Shown piece after piece: positions 21,478-32,178 of a DNA stretch of 64,000 nt. Origin of the DNA: Rhizophagus clarus. Its lineage: Eukaryota > Glomeromycota > Glomeromycetes > Glomerales > Glomeraceae. The first letter of the stretch is position 1. The number at the start of each line of letters is the position of its first letter. The stretch lies in contig BLAL01000058.1 in the NCBI GenBank assembly GCA_015698045.1, positions 1,905,776 to 1,969,775 of the forward strand, read 5' to 3'. The notes below the pieces were generated by a model. The model was not told the origin of the DNA. It did not search any database and worked only from the letters and a program-made list of their open reading frames with translations. A program made the translations under genes and the position numbers.

Positions 21478-24400
21478 ATGATTCCGCCTTGTCTTCGTTG
21501 TGGTAAAGATGATTTTAAAAAGTCTCGTGATCAAACAAATCATCTAAATAGGAAGCATAAATGTAAACCCAGAAATATTCAAGAAGATCGAATAAATGAA
21601 CCAGTTTCTGTTACTAAATCAGATGTAGTCCCATCTTCTAGTCAAAAAGAGACTACACAATTATCTATAGAGGACTTAGCTAATTGGCTAGCGAATCCTG
21701 AGATAAAAAATAACCCAAGCATTATTAGTAAAAAGATTCCAAAAACAGATGCAGAATGGTTTAATTTAATGGGTCGCAAAGCTGAGATATCCTATCAATC
21801 TGAAGAGGATCCTGAAGCAGGACCTGGTCCAGCAACTCAAGCTCATAGAGATGTTGAGCAACAAGACGCAATCCCAAAGAAACCTATTCAGGAGGATATT
21901 ATCTTTAAAGAATGTCCAGTTGGAAAAGATCTAGAAAAACCGTATAGAAATCGTTCATTAATGAGCAAATGGGTAGGCAAAATCCCCCATCCAGATGACA
22001 ATCTAACATATGCATTTATTAAACCAATAGCCAAGCCAGAAGAATATAAAAAATTACCATACATGCCTCAACTTATAGGATTAATTCGTCCAAAAATAAA
22101 GGAAGTTCTTCAAACAGAGCTTCATAAAAAAGATCAAATAAAATCAGCCATAGTAGCATCGTGCTGATATACAATTGCTAAAAGAAAGCCAGATGATATA
22201 AGCGAACTAATAGAAGTAGAGAAATATCATAGAGGAAATATGTGACCAATTCTTTTAAAAGAGGATATAGAGGAGTACATAACCAAAACTATTGGGAAAA
22301 TAGATGTGCAAATTGAGGGAATATTAAAGAAAGGATCTGGTTATACTCTCGAACTAATTCTTGAAATATCTATTGAGACATATACACTTCGTAGAGCTCT
22401 TGGAGGGTCTTACAATCCTACTCTCCCAAAGCTTGCTAACAAAAAGTGTACTATCAATCCAGACAATCAAGGTCTTATAGATCCGGAAACAAATAAACTA
22501 TCTGAGAAATGTCTTCAAGGGGCATTAGGTGTATATTTTGCATATCAGGATGGACATACAGACCATTTAGGCCGTTGTATATTTAGGGCAAAGAATCTTA
22601 AACCATATCTAGAGCGGGTAAAGTTGGATGGTATCCCCATGCCAACACCAGTTTCCCCTCACATCTTTAATAAAATCGAGGAGATGAATCCTGATATTTC
22701 CATAAATGTCTGGAATTGGAAGGAGGAAACAGCTACCCCCAAACCTGTTATTTATAGTAAGAACTATAACAGACCACATATTATCCATCTTATGGTCCTT
22801 ACAGATATTACAAAATCTGAAGAAGGAAAATATGGGCAAAAGAATCACTTTCTATGGATTAAGAACCCAGATGGGTTAGTATATAAGGATAATGCTCACA
22901 AAGATAAAAAGCATCTTTGCAACCGATGCTTCCAAAGTTTTCCTTCTGAAAAATCCCTAGACCATCATCAGGAATGGTGTTTTGAACTGGGTGAAGCCCC
23001 ACAAAGAGTCACAATGCCTGTAAAAGATGTTAATGACTTTGAAGAATTCAGAAACTATAGACGTCAGATCAATGCCCCATGTGTTATTATAGCAGATTTT
23101 GAGTCATTAAAAAAAAAGTGTGACACACATTATGGTGGAAATATGCGAAAATTAGCAGAGGAAGAAGCTAATAGTTTTAGCTATTCAGTCCACTGGATTG
23201 ATACTGGAGAAACATGGGGCCCATTCTTATATCATGGAGAAAATGCCACAGAAGAATTCGTCTGAAGGATCGATCAAGAATTGATAGAAATAAATAGGGT
23301 CTTAGCGGTTAAGCATGAGCGTGTTATTACAGATGACTACCAAAGAAGATTCAAGGAGGCTGATTGGTGTTGGATCTGTGAAGACAAGTTCAGTATAGAT
23401 ACAGATATGATTAATATGTTAGAAAGAAAGATTGCAAATCTTACTGCCAAGCTTACAGAAATTGTTCAGGATTCTATATCATATAATAAGATGGCTTCAC
23501 CTAGAGATATATCCAAGAGAATCTTAGAAATGGAAAAGAATAACGTATTAGAAAAGGATCTCAAAAATCTCTATACAAAGTTGCTAAAAGCTGTTAAGAA
23601 TCCCGAAGACTATAAATCCCTAAAAACTGCTTTAAGTAAAGCCCAAGCTGAATTAGCTAAAGAAGAAGCTAGGAATAAAAAGGTCTGGGATCACTGTCAT
23701 ATCACAGGTGAGTTCCGAGGGGTATCTCACAATTCATGTAATCTTAAACTTAAGATTGAGCCATGGAAGACACCAATCCCAGTTATCTTTCACAACTTCT
23801 GGGGATATAACTCTCACTTGGTTTGTGAATCTATCAGACGCTCGGCTAATTCTCTTCAAATCTCAGTCATTGCTGAAACCTTTGAACGATACAAGTCAAT
23901 AAAGGTAGGTCAGCTTAAGTATATTGATAGTATGCAGTTCATGAATAGTAGCTTGGCCAATCTTTACAAAAAATTTGGGAGATGACCACCCAATTACAAC
24001 TGAGTATTTCAAGAAGCAAGGCTATACAACCGAACAGATTTCCCTAGCATATCGTAAGGGAGTCTTTCCTTATGAGTATATTACTTCTCATGACCGATTC
24101 AATGAAACAAAACTACCTCCAATTCAAGAATTTCATAGTGTCTTTGGAGGTAAGATTTCTCAAGAGGATTATGAGCATGTCCAGAAGGTATGGAAGAAAT
24201 TCGGATGCAAAAACTTGGGAGAATATAATGATCTCTATCTCAAAATAGACGTGCTTAGTCTAGCAGATGTCTGGACAACATTTCGAAAGACATCCATGCA
24301 TCATTATGGTCTTGATCCCAGTCATTATGTATCCGCGCCTTCTCTATCCTGGGATGCCATGCTTAAAATGACCAAGATCAAGATCAAACTATTCACAGAA

Positions 24401-25962
24401 ATGGCCATGCATAACTTCATTGAAAAGGCCAAGCGGGGTGGTATTGCTATGGCAGTACATAGACATTTTAAAGCAAATAATCCTAGCATTGGAGAGGAAT
24501 TTGACCCATCCCAACCTACAACATGGATCTCATATGTCGATGCAAATAATCTTTATGGATGGGCAATGAGTCAGTTCCTCCCAGTTGGAAATTATAAGTG
24601 GGTTGCTAGTCAGGAATATCTAAAGAATAATCCCAAAATGCAAAAGAAATATCTTGAAATGATTCTTAAGACTAGGGCAGATGCACAGCGTGGATTCTTC
24701 CTAATGATTAATTCTCATTTCCCCCTAAAAACTCACAACTATTTGAGGGACTTACCACCAGCTGTGGAAAATGTCACAGTAAAAAAGGATATGCTATGCC
24801 CATACAATGCCAAGCTTGTGAATGATATGGATGGTGGGCGATTCTATGCAATAGAAAAACTAGTCCCCCATCTTGGCCCACGAAAAATTATGTCATTCAT
24901 TATCAAGAGCTCCAGTATTATATAAAGTTAAGCATGGTTGTAGATGAGGTCACAGAAATCTTGTCATTCGACCAGATGAATTGGTTGGCCCCATATATTG
25001 CTAAGAATACAAAGTTGCGCCAGAAAGCCAAGAATGCTTTCGAAAAAGACTTCTTCAAGCTTATGAATAATTCAGTATATAGTAAGACTATGGAAAATGT
25101 CTGAAAGTACCAGGATGTTAAGATCATGGCCTGTAATAATGAGTCAGATGAGAAGAAGTTTCTCAAGAAAATACATAGTCCAAATTTCAAATATGGCAGA
25201 CCGCTTGGAGATACACTGGTAGGTGCACATATGGGAAAGGCAAGTGTAGTTCTCAACAAGCCTATCATAGTTGGAGCATCCGTTTTAGGACTCAGCAAGC
25301 TCCTAATGTACCGCTTCTGGTATAACTATGTAAAGGAAAAATATGGGGATAAGGCTAGACTTGGATATATGGATACTGATTCCTTTATATTTATGGTTGA
25401 GACTGAAGATATCTATAAAGATATAGCAGAGCGACCAGACATCTTTGATCTTAATGATTCGAAAACTATTGGGCTTTTCAAAGATGAGACTCCAGGAAAT
25501 GTGATTACTGAGTCATTTCACATCCGGGCAAAATCATACCACTACGTCTTGGCTGATAAATCCACAAAGTCGAAGCATAAAGAAGTCAGCAAGAAGGGTA
25601 TGAATGAAATGGCAGAGAACACATATCCTGAAAGTAAATCCCCATTAACTCAAGTATATCGGGATTGTCTATTTCAGAAAAAGGTATTCTATGCCAAGAA
25701 TATAGGATTCCGATCAAAAGATCATGTTATATCTTTGGTCGAGTCTGAAAAGAAGGCTCTCTGTCCCATAGATACTAAGCACTGGATATTATCAGATGGG
25801 ATAACTACTTTACCATATTTCCATTGGCGCATTATGTTTTATAAGAATATGGTAAAAGCTGATATTCCTCATGAACAGGCAGAAAAAAGAGCTATGAGGG
25901 CCAAGCTTTCGGAGAAATATCTAAACGAATGTGTGTCTCACATATCTAGCCTTCAGGCATAA
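21478..25962 (+). pseudogene. protein-primed family B DNA polymerase (pPolB), interrupted
   Basis: About 1490 codons. N-terminus has a C2H2-like finger (CLRCGKDDF...HLNRKHKC) and a second at about 22915 (CNRCFQSF...HHQEWC). Exo I is ADFES at about 23095. A recombination-endonuclease-VII-like HCHITGEFRG...CNLKLK segment lies near 23690. Exo II is HNFWGYNSHL, where the usual catalytic Asp is Asn (codon 23809). Exo III is YLKIDVLSLADV. Pol A is DANNLYGWAMS at about 24540, Pol B is NNSVYSKTMENV at about 25070, and Pol C is YMDTDS at about 25370. Breaks: TGA at 22165, 22243, 23263 and 25102; a +1 shift at about 23974; and a compensating one-base loss in an A-run at about 24883-24887. The frame otherwise holds to a TAA. 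It would replicate the element from a terminal protein. The start is the first ATG after the divergent promoter region. Confidence 0.85.
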
Positions 25963-26309
25963 GCTAGATAGTGATGTGTAATCAGATCACATACATTATT
26001 ATATTATTTTTCTGACATATTAATATTATTTACTGCGCCATGCATGTGACATTGTGAACTCGGTTCACATTCTCTGAAATAAATTTGATATGTAATTAGC
26101 CCTTAAGAGATCTGCATATATATAATAATAAAGTTCGCCCATATCAGGTATTTCTCTTTTTTTTAATTCATGTATAATCATAAATGTGCTTATCGAATAA
26201 TTAAAATCATGAGAAATCTGCAAACTAATCCTTCTATAGTTCCTGAAACATTCCTGGAACATTCCTAAAAAAATATACTTTCTGAGTGCGTGTCTGACCC
26301 CATCCAAAT
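25963..26309. other. convergent intergenic spacer between polymerase and protease genes
   Basis: Holds a GTGAAC/GTTCAC hairpin at 26053-26068 and AATAAA-like sequence on both strands, suiting a shared 3' region. A minus-strand 82-codon ORF here lacks support. Confidence 0.4.
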
Positions 26310-27613
26310 TCATTCCAATTTCACTTTAGATTCTTTGTTGACTTGACCTGACTCTTTGTCGACCAAATCTGACTCTTTGTTGACCCAACTTTGACCAAAT
26401 GTAGACTCTTCATTGACTCGACTTTGGCCCAATGTAGACTCACCATTAGTCCAACACTTAGTTAATTTATGACGTAAAAATAAATAAGGATATCTGAATT
26501 CCTTTCCACAATACTGACAAGTTCGATCAGCTAGTTTTTTTTTACAGGTTCTGGCTGTTTTCCCACAGTAAAAACATTACGCTGGGACTTGTGAACTGAT
26601 AGGGAGATGGTAATAGTTTTTCCATTAGATGTGGCCTTAAATTCTCCTTTTATTAAAGGCTCCCATCCAGTCTGATATTGCCATTGCATTCCAAGAATTA
26701 CTAAAGATTTAGCATTTCCATTCTGATCTTTTTCTGCAGGCACAACAGAAAATTCATCTGTTATAGTGGCTGTATTTTCTCCAGAACCAATTGTTATGGG
26801 AACATTGTCCATAGTGCCGATAGATATTGATTGACTTGCAACTCCATTAAGCGTATGAATTTTTTTCCTATTAATTTTAATACCTAAAAGCTCTTCGACA
26901 AGTTCAGCAATGTTATCAGAAAATATGGAAGAATCAGAGCCTGTATCAATCATTGTGCAAGGTATTACCAAACCTCCTATTTTACAATAAATAGTCGCAA
27001 CATCGTCAGTATCCTTTATTTGTAAAAAATTTATCTCTAGAGGCTTGGGCCAGTATATATTAACTATGTCACTTTTTTTTTCTGCTGAACGCCTCTGGGC
27101 ATATGCCTTAATAGCATGGTTTAGAATATGGGAAGGTGCGGTCTCTTGATGATTCTCTGAATTGTTAATTATTATACCATCCATAGTATTGATTGAAGAC
27201 TTTGCATTCTCTTCTGATAGGACATCTAAAAGGGGCTTCTGCTCGGTATTTACTGCTTGCAATAGTGGAAACAAAATATCTTGAACTTTGCTTGTAACAT
27301 TCTCCCATGCTAATTCCCTTCTTTTAACCGTATCATTTGGCATAACAGTATTTAAGCAATGGTCTTTTAATTTGGGGAATATTGTATTAATAAATTTCAA
27401 AATTTCTATAAGAATCTCTCTAGGATAATGGGGGACTAATGATGATATAAAAGATTTTAAGGCTATTTGATACATTTGATCTGTAGCTATGTGAAGCGCC
27501 TCATGGCTATTGCCTAATGATTTGCTAGCACGAGATTTGGAAGTAGGGGATTTCTTGGTTACTCCTTCTTTTGGTTTGGCACTCTTTTTCATAGGTACTC
27601 CACTTCGTACCAC
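26310..27613 (-). pseudogene. retropepsin-like aspartic protease part of Gag-Pro, plus C2HC finger tail
   Basis: The open frame 27613-26531 (360 codons) has no ATG near its start and lies +1 to the upstream Gag frame across an A8 run (27614-27621), so it is probably the downstream part of one polyprotein. The centre has the active-site motif IDTGSDSS (near 26950) inside a region that fits a retropepsin fold (LVIPCTM before it, SLVILGMQWQ after it). In the -1 frame after the TAG at 26531-26533 the sequence continues for 74 codons with CQYCGKEFRY...RHKLTKC, a C2HC finger, then STLGQS/STFGQS-type repeats to a TGA at 26310. A protease of this type would cut a Gag-like precursor during particle assembly. 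Confidence 0.75.
26531..26540 (-). promoter_or_regulatory. candidate -1 ribosomal frameshift site A AAA AAC before TAG
   Basis: In zero-frame phase the minus strand reads A AAA AAC followed directly by TAG, a canonical slippery heptamer. The -1 frame then encodes the C2HC finger tail. The alternative is a one-base homopolymer indel (A9 run), as elsewhere in this element. Confidence 0.4.
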
Positions 27614-27635
27614 TTTTTTTTACAGCATAGCAGTT

Positions 27636-29567
27636 TCAGGATTCATCAGTATCAATATATTCGTCATCTTCTTCTACTTCCTCTTCTTCAGAATCCTCTA
27701 TATATTCTTCTATGTATTCTTCTTTAGAGTCTTCAGGATCTTCTACCTCATCCTGGTATACATAATTAACCTTCTTAGTCCGCTTGCCTTTGGGGCAATT
27801 AACCTTTGTATGACCAGCTTTTCCACATGCTGAACAATGTCAGGTTTGCTTTGCAGATGCTTTTGGCACTACCTTTCTAACAACTTTCTTCGTGGCATAT
27901 GCACTTCTGGGTGTAAAGGGACTCTTTCTAACATGTGCTGGTTGATCTCCTAATCTCTTTTTAAGTTCTTCATAAATAAAATTTTCTAATGTTACATCAT
28001 CTGTTCCTATTCCTATATAAGCCAAATCTCTTGCTAGACGAATTTTAAAATCATCTTTTTGTGGTTGAGCTGTATAATTAACTGAAGCTATTGTATGAGC
28101 TTGTATTCTTTTGCCTGCACTTTCATGCCATATATTACGCAAGTCTGTAAAAAATGCAATGACTGTAGCAGGATTAGCAATTCTAATTCTCATTTCTAAA
28201 TCAGAAGGCAATTGATTAAATAGATAAGGTAAGGCATTAGCATCTGGCATTGCTTGTACTAGTGGTTTGATTCGTTTTTCATAACTATCTGGAGTATCTG
28301 TCTCTAAAAACTTTTCATTAACAAGAGCAAATATAGCACTTTGGTTAGTCCCTACCATAACTTCTCTATATCTTTCTCGCAACCAGTTTAGAAAGAGAGG
28401 TTCAGTATTAATAGCTGGATTACCTGCTGCATAAGGATCATTGGCAAGAACAGGTGCAAACCTACCTGTCATTTTATTTATCATAACTTGACATCTTGCA
28501 GCGGCATTAAAGGCAGCAACGGCTAAGGGATGTGCCATCTCATTTATATTTCTAAGCTTTTGATAATATACGTCTGGTGGTTCCTGCCTATCATAATTGG
28601 GTAATTGTGCAAATAATGGTACTAATGTATGCATGACATCTTGTATTGTAGCCATGTTTCCTGGAGGATTGTTTTGTAAATTCAAAATAATTTGTCGTGA
28701 ATTTAATTCCCTACCCTTCCATTTTTGGTATCTATTAAATACCTATGCTCAATTGAATTCTGCTAAGTCTGCCTCAGCTTTACGCCTTCGAACTAATATT
28801 TGGAGAACTGCCTTTTCTTGTACTAATGTATTAATCCGATTTTGCTTTCTAAGGGCCATTCTTTGACCATTAGTTTGCCTATCTTGAGCTATTTGCCACC
28901 AATATCGACGCTCATTTACCTCATTATTATATGCTAAAGTTAATAATCATTCTCTTTGAAGACTATCATTTCTAGTATTTGTTAATTCATTCCTAAGGCC
29001 ATTGATTCGATCATTAGCTATATGGTATAAACCTTGCATGTTAATAGCATCTTGAGCATATCTTTGCATAAGTTCACGAACAGTTGTTAATGAAATTTGT
29101 ATACCATTTAATGTATTTTTAGGGTTAAATGATGTATCTCCATCAATATATGCCTCTACCCGATCTAGTGCTGTAGTAATATTTATTAAAATATCAGGTA
29201 TGGCCATATTTTCTTGTTCTTCTTCAGAATGTTTATTACTAGATTTAGATAATTCTTGTATACGAGATTTAAGTTTATCTATTGTGTCTTCTAGCTGGAT
29301 AATTCGATTATCTTGAATAACTAATGCCTCCTCTTTTAGCTCCAGGTGATCCTGACATTTTTTAAGTTTACCTAGAATAACTTTACATTTATCCTTTAGC
29401 TGATTAACCTCTTTATCATAAGATTGTATATTCTTTTCAAGATGAGAAATATATCGCTCACAGGCTTTAATTTCCTTTTCAAGTTTGCAGATTTTCTTTT
29501 GTACTAACTTTATCCCTAGATCAAAGTTGCTGTTTAGTTGTTCAAGATATGTCTGCTCAACTCCCAT
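27636..29567 (-). pseudogene. Gag-like polyprotein: coiled coil, capsid-like region, CCHC zinc knuckle
   Basis: One frame of ~643 codons from ATG 29567 to TGA 27636, interrupted by TGA at 28947, TGA at 28749, TAG at 28743 and TGA at 27840. The first ~110 residues are a strong Leu/Lys/Glu coiled coil. The middle (about 28685-28000) is helical with LFLNWLRERYREVM, LETDTPDSYEKRIKPLV, LPSDLEMRIRIANP and FFTDLRNIWHE, in the manner of retrotransposon Gag/capsid. A basic linker (KKVVRKVVPKASAKQT) leads to CSACGKAGHTKVNC, a CCHC zinc knuckle, and then a very acidic Glu/Asp tail. The knuckle and order match Gag proteins; the capsid assignment is inference. The ATG overlaps the start of the divergent integrase gene by 19 bp. 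Confidence 0.7.
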
Positions 29568-30685
29568 TATTACCTATTATTTCTATAGATTCTGGTGAGG
29601 CTCAAAATCTTGATATTTCTATTGCTTTGAAAAAGATTTATTATCAGCCTATTGGTTATTATCGAAATGCTAAAAAATTACATGAAGCTTCTCTGAAAGC
29701 TGGGTATGATTTTAGTTTAGACAAAGTGGAGGACTGGCTTGAGAAACAAGCTATACACCAAATACATAAGCCTCGTCCTAAATATATCCCTCGTGCAAGT
29801 TTTTGCTCTGTTACTATTCCCAATGAAGTCTACCAGGCGGATGTTCTCTACATGCCTTATGACAAAGTAGGTCGGATTACTTATCTTTTTTGCCTTAATA
29901 TAGTTGACGTGGCTTCGAGATATAAAGCCTCTATTCCTATTGGTGCATATAGTATCAAGGATAGGCAGGGAATCTTAACTTCAAAGACTATTGCTAGAGC
30001 TCTTAAAGAGAAATATGATGACCCTGAGTGTCCTCTTGTATGGCCGAAATTATTAATCACTGATAGAGGATCAGAGTTTAAAGGTGATTGTGAAAAATTA
30101 ATGAAAGAGCATGGCGTGAAAATTCAGAAGGCCAAATCTAAGCATACTATGAGTATTGTTGAAAGGTATAATCGCACCTTAGTTAAAAAGTTATTTCCTT
30201 CCCAGGATGCTTCTGATCTCTTGACTTTAGATAGACGATTCAGGGCTTGGGTAAAGAATTTGCCGATAGTTGTTGAGAACATTAATAATTCTATCACACG
30301 TCAGCTTGGTATTTCTCCTGTTGATGCAATAAATGAAAAAGAGGTCTTTGCTAAGCCTTCTTACCTTCAGGATGGTCCTATAGGCTTTGATGAGGAAAAG
30401 CTTTCTATCGATGTATTAGTAAGATATTTGTTGTATCCTATTGATTTAGAGGATGGGAGACGTCGTGCTGGTGACTTGAATTGGTCTCCACGTATTTATT
30501 ATATTTGGGAATCTATGGTGCAAAAAAATCAACCAGTCATGTACTGGCTGGAAGAAGTCCCCTTTGGACTAACTGATGATGATGATTATGTAGTCAAACA
30601 TCCTGAAAGATCTTTTATGCGAGAAGAGTTAATGGTTATTCCATTTGATACAAAATTGCCTCCCCCGTGGGTGCTCATGAATTAA
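29549..30685 (+). CDS. retroviral-type (rve) integrase, intact
   Basis: 378 residues, uninterrupted. A helical N-terminal region (KIYYQPIGYYRNAKKLHEAS) precedes the catalytic core with the DDE triad: D in YQADVLYMP, D in LLITDRGSEFKG, and E in SIVERYNRTL about 35 residues later. This is followed by ITRQLGISPVDAI and a C-terminal WSPRIYYIWE segment. It inserts the element's ends into target DNA, consistent with the AATGT duplication. The start ATG overlaps the Gag start head-to-head, so either initiation codon could lie a little further in. It ends four bases before the convergent small gene. It is the best-preserved large gene of the element. Confidence 0.9.
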   Translation: MSAQLPLLPIISIDSGEAQNLDISIALKKIYYQPIGYYRNAKKLHEASLKAGYDFSLDKVEDWLEKQAIHQIHKPRPKYIPRASFCSVTIPNEVYQADVLYMPYDKVGRITYLFCLNIVDVASRYKASIPIGAYSIKDRQGILTSKTIARALKEKYDDPECPLVWPKLLITDRGSEFKGDCEKLMKEHGVKIQKAKSKHTMSIVERYNRTLVKKLFPSQDASDLLTLDRRFRAWVKNLPIVVENINNSITRQLGISPVDAINEKEVFAKPSYLQDGPIGFDEEKLSIDVLVRYLLYPIDLEDGRRRAGDLNWSPRIYYIWESMVQKNQPVMYWLEEVPFGLTDDDDYVVKHPERSFMREELMVIPFDTKLPPPWVLMN

Positions 30686-30689
30686 ATCT

Positions 30690-31073
30690 TTAAAGTGATG
30701 ATAAGAAGTCTTCTATCTCTTCATCAACTTGTTTATCGGTAATGAAATGATCCTTAGCTAATTTATAGTATAATTTATATAGTTCCATGATTGTATTAAG
30801 TATCTTTGGATCTCGCCCATAGAATTCTTTGTAGTTATCTTTGACTTTATGATATTTAGCTTTATTAGGGAATATGGTCATAGCTAGTTTGAGAACATAT
30901 TCTTGGGGATCTTCTGCCTGGCGTAATTTTTTGATTCGCTCTTTATATGATTGCATAAATTTACCATCTTTTGGCCTTCTATAATAAATGCCTGCCTTGA
31001 CTACATTTATTAATGCCTGTTCGATTTCTTGATATGTAGGCTTGGTATCAGTTAATTGAATTTGTGTACTCAT
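30690..31073 (-). CDS. 127-residue protein of unknown function
   Basis: Intact ORF convergent with the integrase (four-base gap), with its start ten bases before the right TIR. It is highly charged and helical (YKERIKKLRQ, YYKLAKDHFITDKQVDEEIE), with no Cys clusters, signal peptide or membrane segment. I do not recognise the family. Its position between integrase and TIR suggests a structural or replication accessory. Confidence 0.65.
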   Translation of the reverse strand: MSTQIQLTDTKPTYQEIEQALINVVKAGIYYRRPKDGKFMQSYKERIKKLRQAEDPQEYVLKLAMTIFPNKAKYHKVKDNYKEFYGRDPKILNTIMELYKLYYKLAKDHFITDKQVDEEIEDFLSSL

Positions 31074-31154
31074 TGTGTAAAAGTTGCAACTCCGGTGCTT
31101 GTATTAATATTACGAAAACTTTTGTTTAAAATAAAATATTTATTTCTTACTACC

Positions 31155-31397
31155 ATGATAGGTGAATATTACTGCAACTATTTACTCAGAACTGGAGGTA
31201 TCTGTGGGCGTACCTGCCACCGGTCTGAAGGGTGCCATGAACATTGGAAAGCTAGAAAGCGTTTTCCTTGTAGTGTATGTGGCAAGCCGACTAGCTCTAA
31301 ACCTGGTCTTTGTAGAAAACATGCTAGTGGATATTATGTAATCCAATATATTAATAGGCTTCAAGATAGAGCTTTGGGTACATATCAGGAAGTATAA
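31155..31397 (+). CDS. small Cys/His-rich protein, right TIR copy
   Basis: 80 residues with the same Cys/His layout as 21042-21284 (CGRTCHRSEGCHEHWK, CSVCGKPTSSKPGLCRKH). The TAAACAAAAGTTTT-type motif lies just upstream in the same relative place. Being in the TIR, the gene is present at both ends in opposite directions, transcribed outward. Confidence 0.75.
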   Translation: MIGEYYCNYLLRTGGICGRTCHRSEGCHEHWKARKRFPCSVCGKPTSSKPGLCRKHASGYYVIQYINRLQDRALGTYQEV

Positions 31398-31681
31398 TAG
31401 TCTAATTTTTCTTGTATACATGCTCCGCAGAATTCTTAAACCTATTTTGTGTACACTATTTGATATAATTTTAAGGTGAACCTTAGCCAGATGAATTTTT
31501 TTTTTACACTTATGAGTGAGATTTATCTTGGTGAATTTTTTTTTTTTTACACCTAACCCGATTTTTTTTCTTAATGCTTATTTGAAAGAATTGGCTCCAG
31601 AATGGCTTCCTGCATATCAAAAATAATGGTATACTAGAATATGGTTAATATCCTTTTAACTTTATTTTCGAATACAACAAA

Positions 31682-31710
31682 TTTACACCTAAGACAAGCT
31701 TAGGTGTAAA
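31682..31710. other. TIR hairpin, right (TTTACACCTAAG type)
   Basis: Perfect 12-bp stem with loop ACAAG, mirroring 20730-20758. Confidence 0.7.
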
Positions 31711-31799
31711 TTTTTTATTTTGTTTACGCACATAAATCAGCTTTAGAATTATTTCTAGGATAACATAAAATCTGATATGCAAATTATGCTTAACAGGTC

Positions 31800-31846
31800 G
31801 AACGCTGAACACACTCAGACACTTCGGTTCTCGGTGTTCAGCGTTC
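31800..31846. other. TIR hairpin, right (GAACGCTGAACAC type)
   Basis: Perfect 13-bp arms at 31800-31812 and 31834-31846 with a 21-nt spacer, mirroring 20594-20640. Confidence 0.7.
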
Positions 31847-32173
31847 TTCTAAGAGGCAAGCAATATGGCATACTTTTTTTGTTATATTATTTGAGATTAA
31901 AATCAGGCCAGCGCATTAACAAAGATGGTTATCTCCTTTAACTTGAAAGCTAAAAAAATGGATAAAAGGATATGTTAACAAAATTTGTGCCCCAGCCTGA
32001 TTTAAAACTTAAATTCAATATCGTATTTTGATATGTTTCCTGGTCTTGAAAATAAATTTTGGGTTAAAAAAAGATTACATAAATTTCATATATCGGGAAA
32101 TAAGCCGGAAGAGGCTTACACTAATTATACCTATACGGAAATCTGACCTCAGAACCCCCATTTTATTCTATAT

Positions 32174-32178
32174 AATGT
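32174..32178. repeat. target site duplication AATGT, right
   Basis: Matches 20263-20267 directly outside the right TIR. Confidence 0.75.

Larger units (their letters stand above)
20268..32173. mobile_element. 11.9-kb Polinton/Maverick-like element with Gag-Pro module
   Basis: Bounded by 1.09-kb terminal inverted repeats and a 5-bp AATGT duplication. Order inside: a Cys/His-rich gene (minus) in the left TIR; family B DNA polymerase (plus); protease and Gag-like genes (minus); integrase (plus); a small gene (minus); and a second Cys/His-rich gene (plus) in the right TIR. Protein-primed polymerase plus retroviral integrase plus long TIRs is the Polinton signature. A Gag-like zinc-knuckle polyprotein with a retropepsin-type protease is not part of the usual Polinton set (jelly-roll capsids, FtsK ATPase, adenovirus-like protease), and none of those is visible. 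The copy is partly decayed: polymerase and Gag-Pro are interrupted, the other genes are open. Confidence 0.85.
31083..32173. repeat. right terminal inverted repeat
   Basis: Inverted match to 20268-21356, ending CCCCCATTTTATTCTATAT. Carries the plus-strand Cys/His-rich gene and both hairpins. Confidence 0.9.

Noticed and set aside
26065..26313. 82-codon minus-strand ORF after the polymerase gene
   Set aside because: Overlaps the tail of the protease region, has no recognisable motif and AT-driven composition.
27510..27833. Plus-strand hydrophobic ORF
   Set aside because: Antisense shadow of the acidic Gag tail and protease start.
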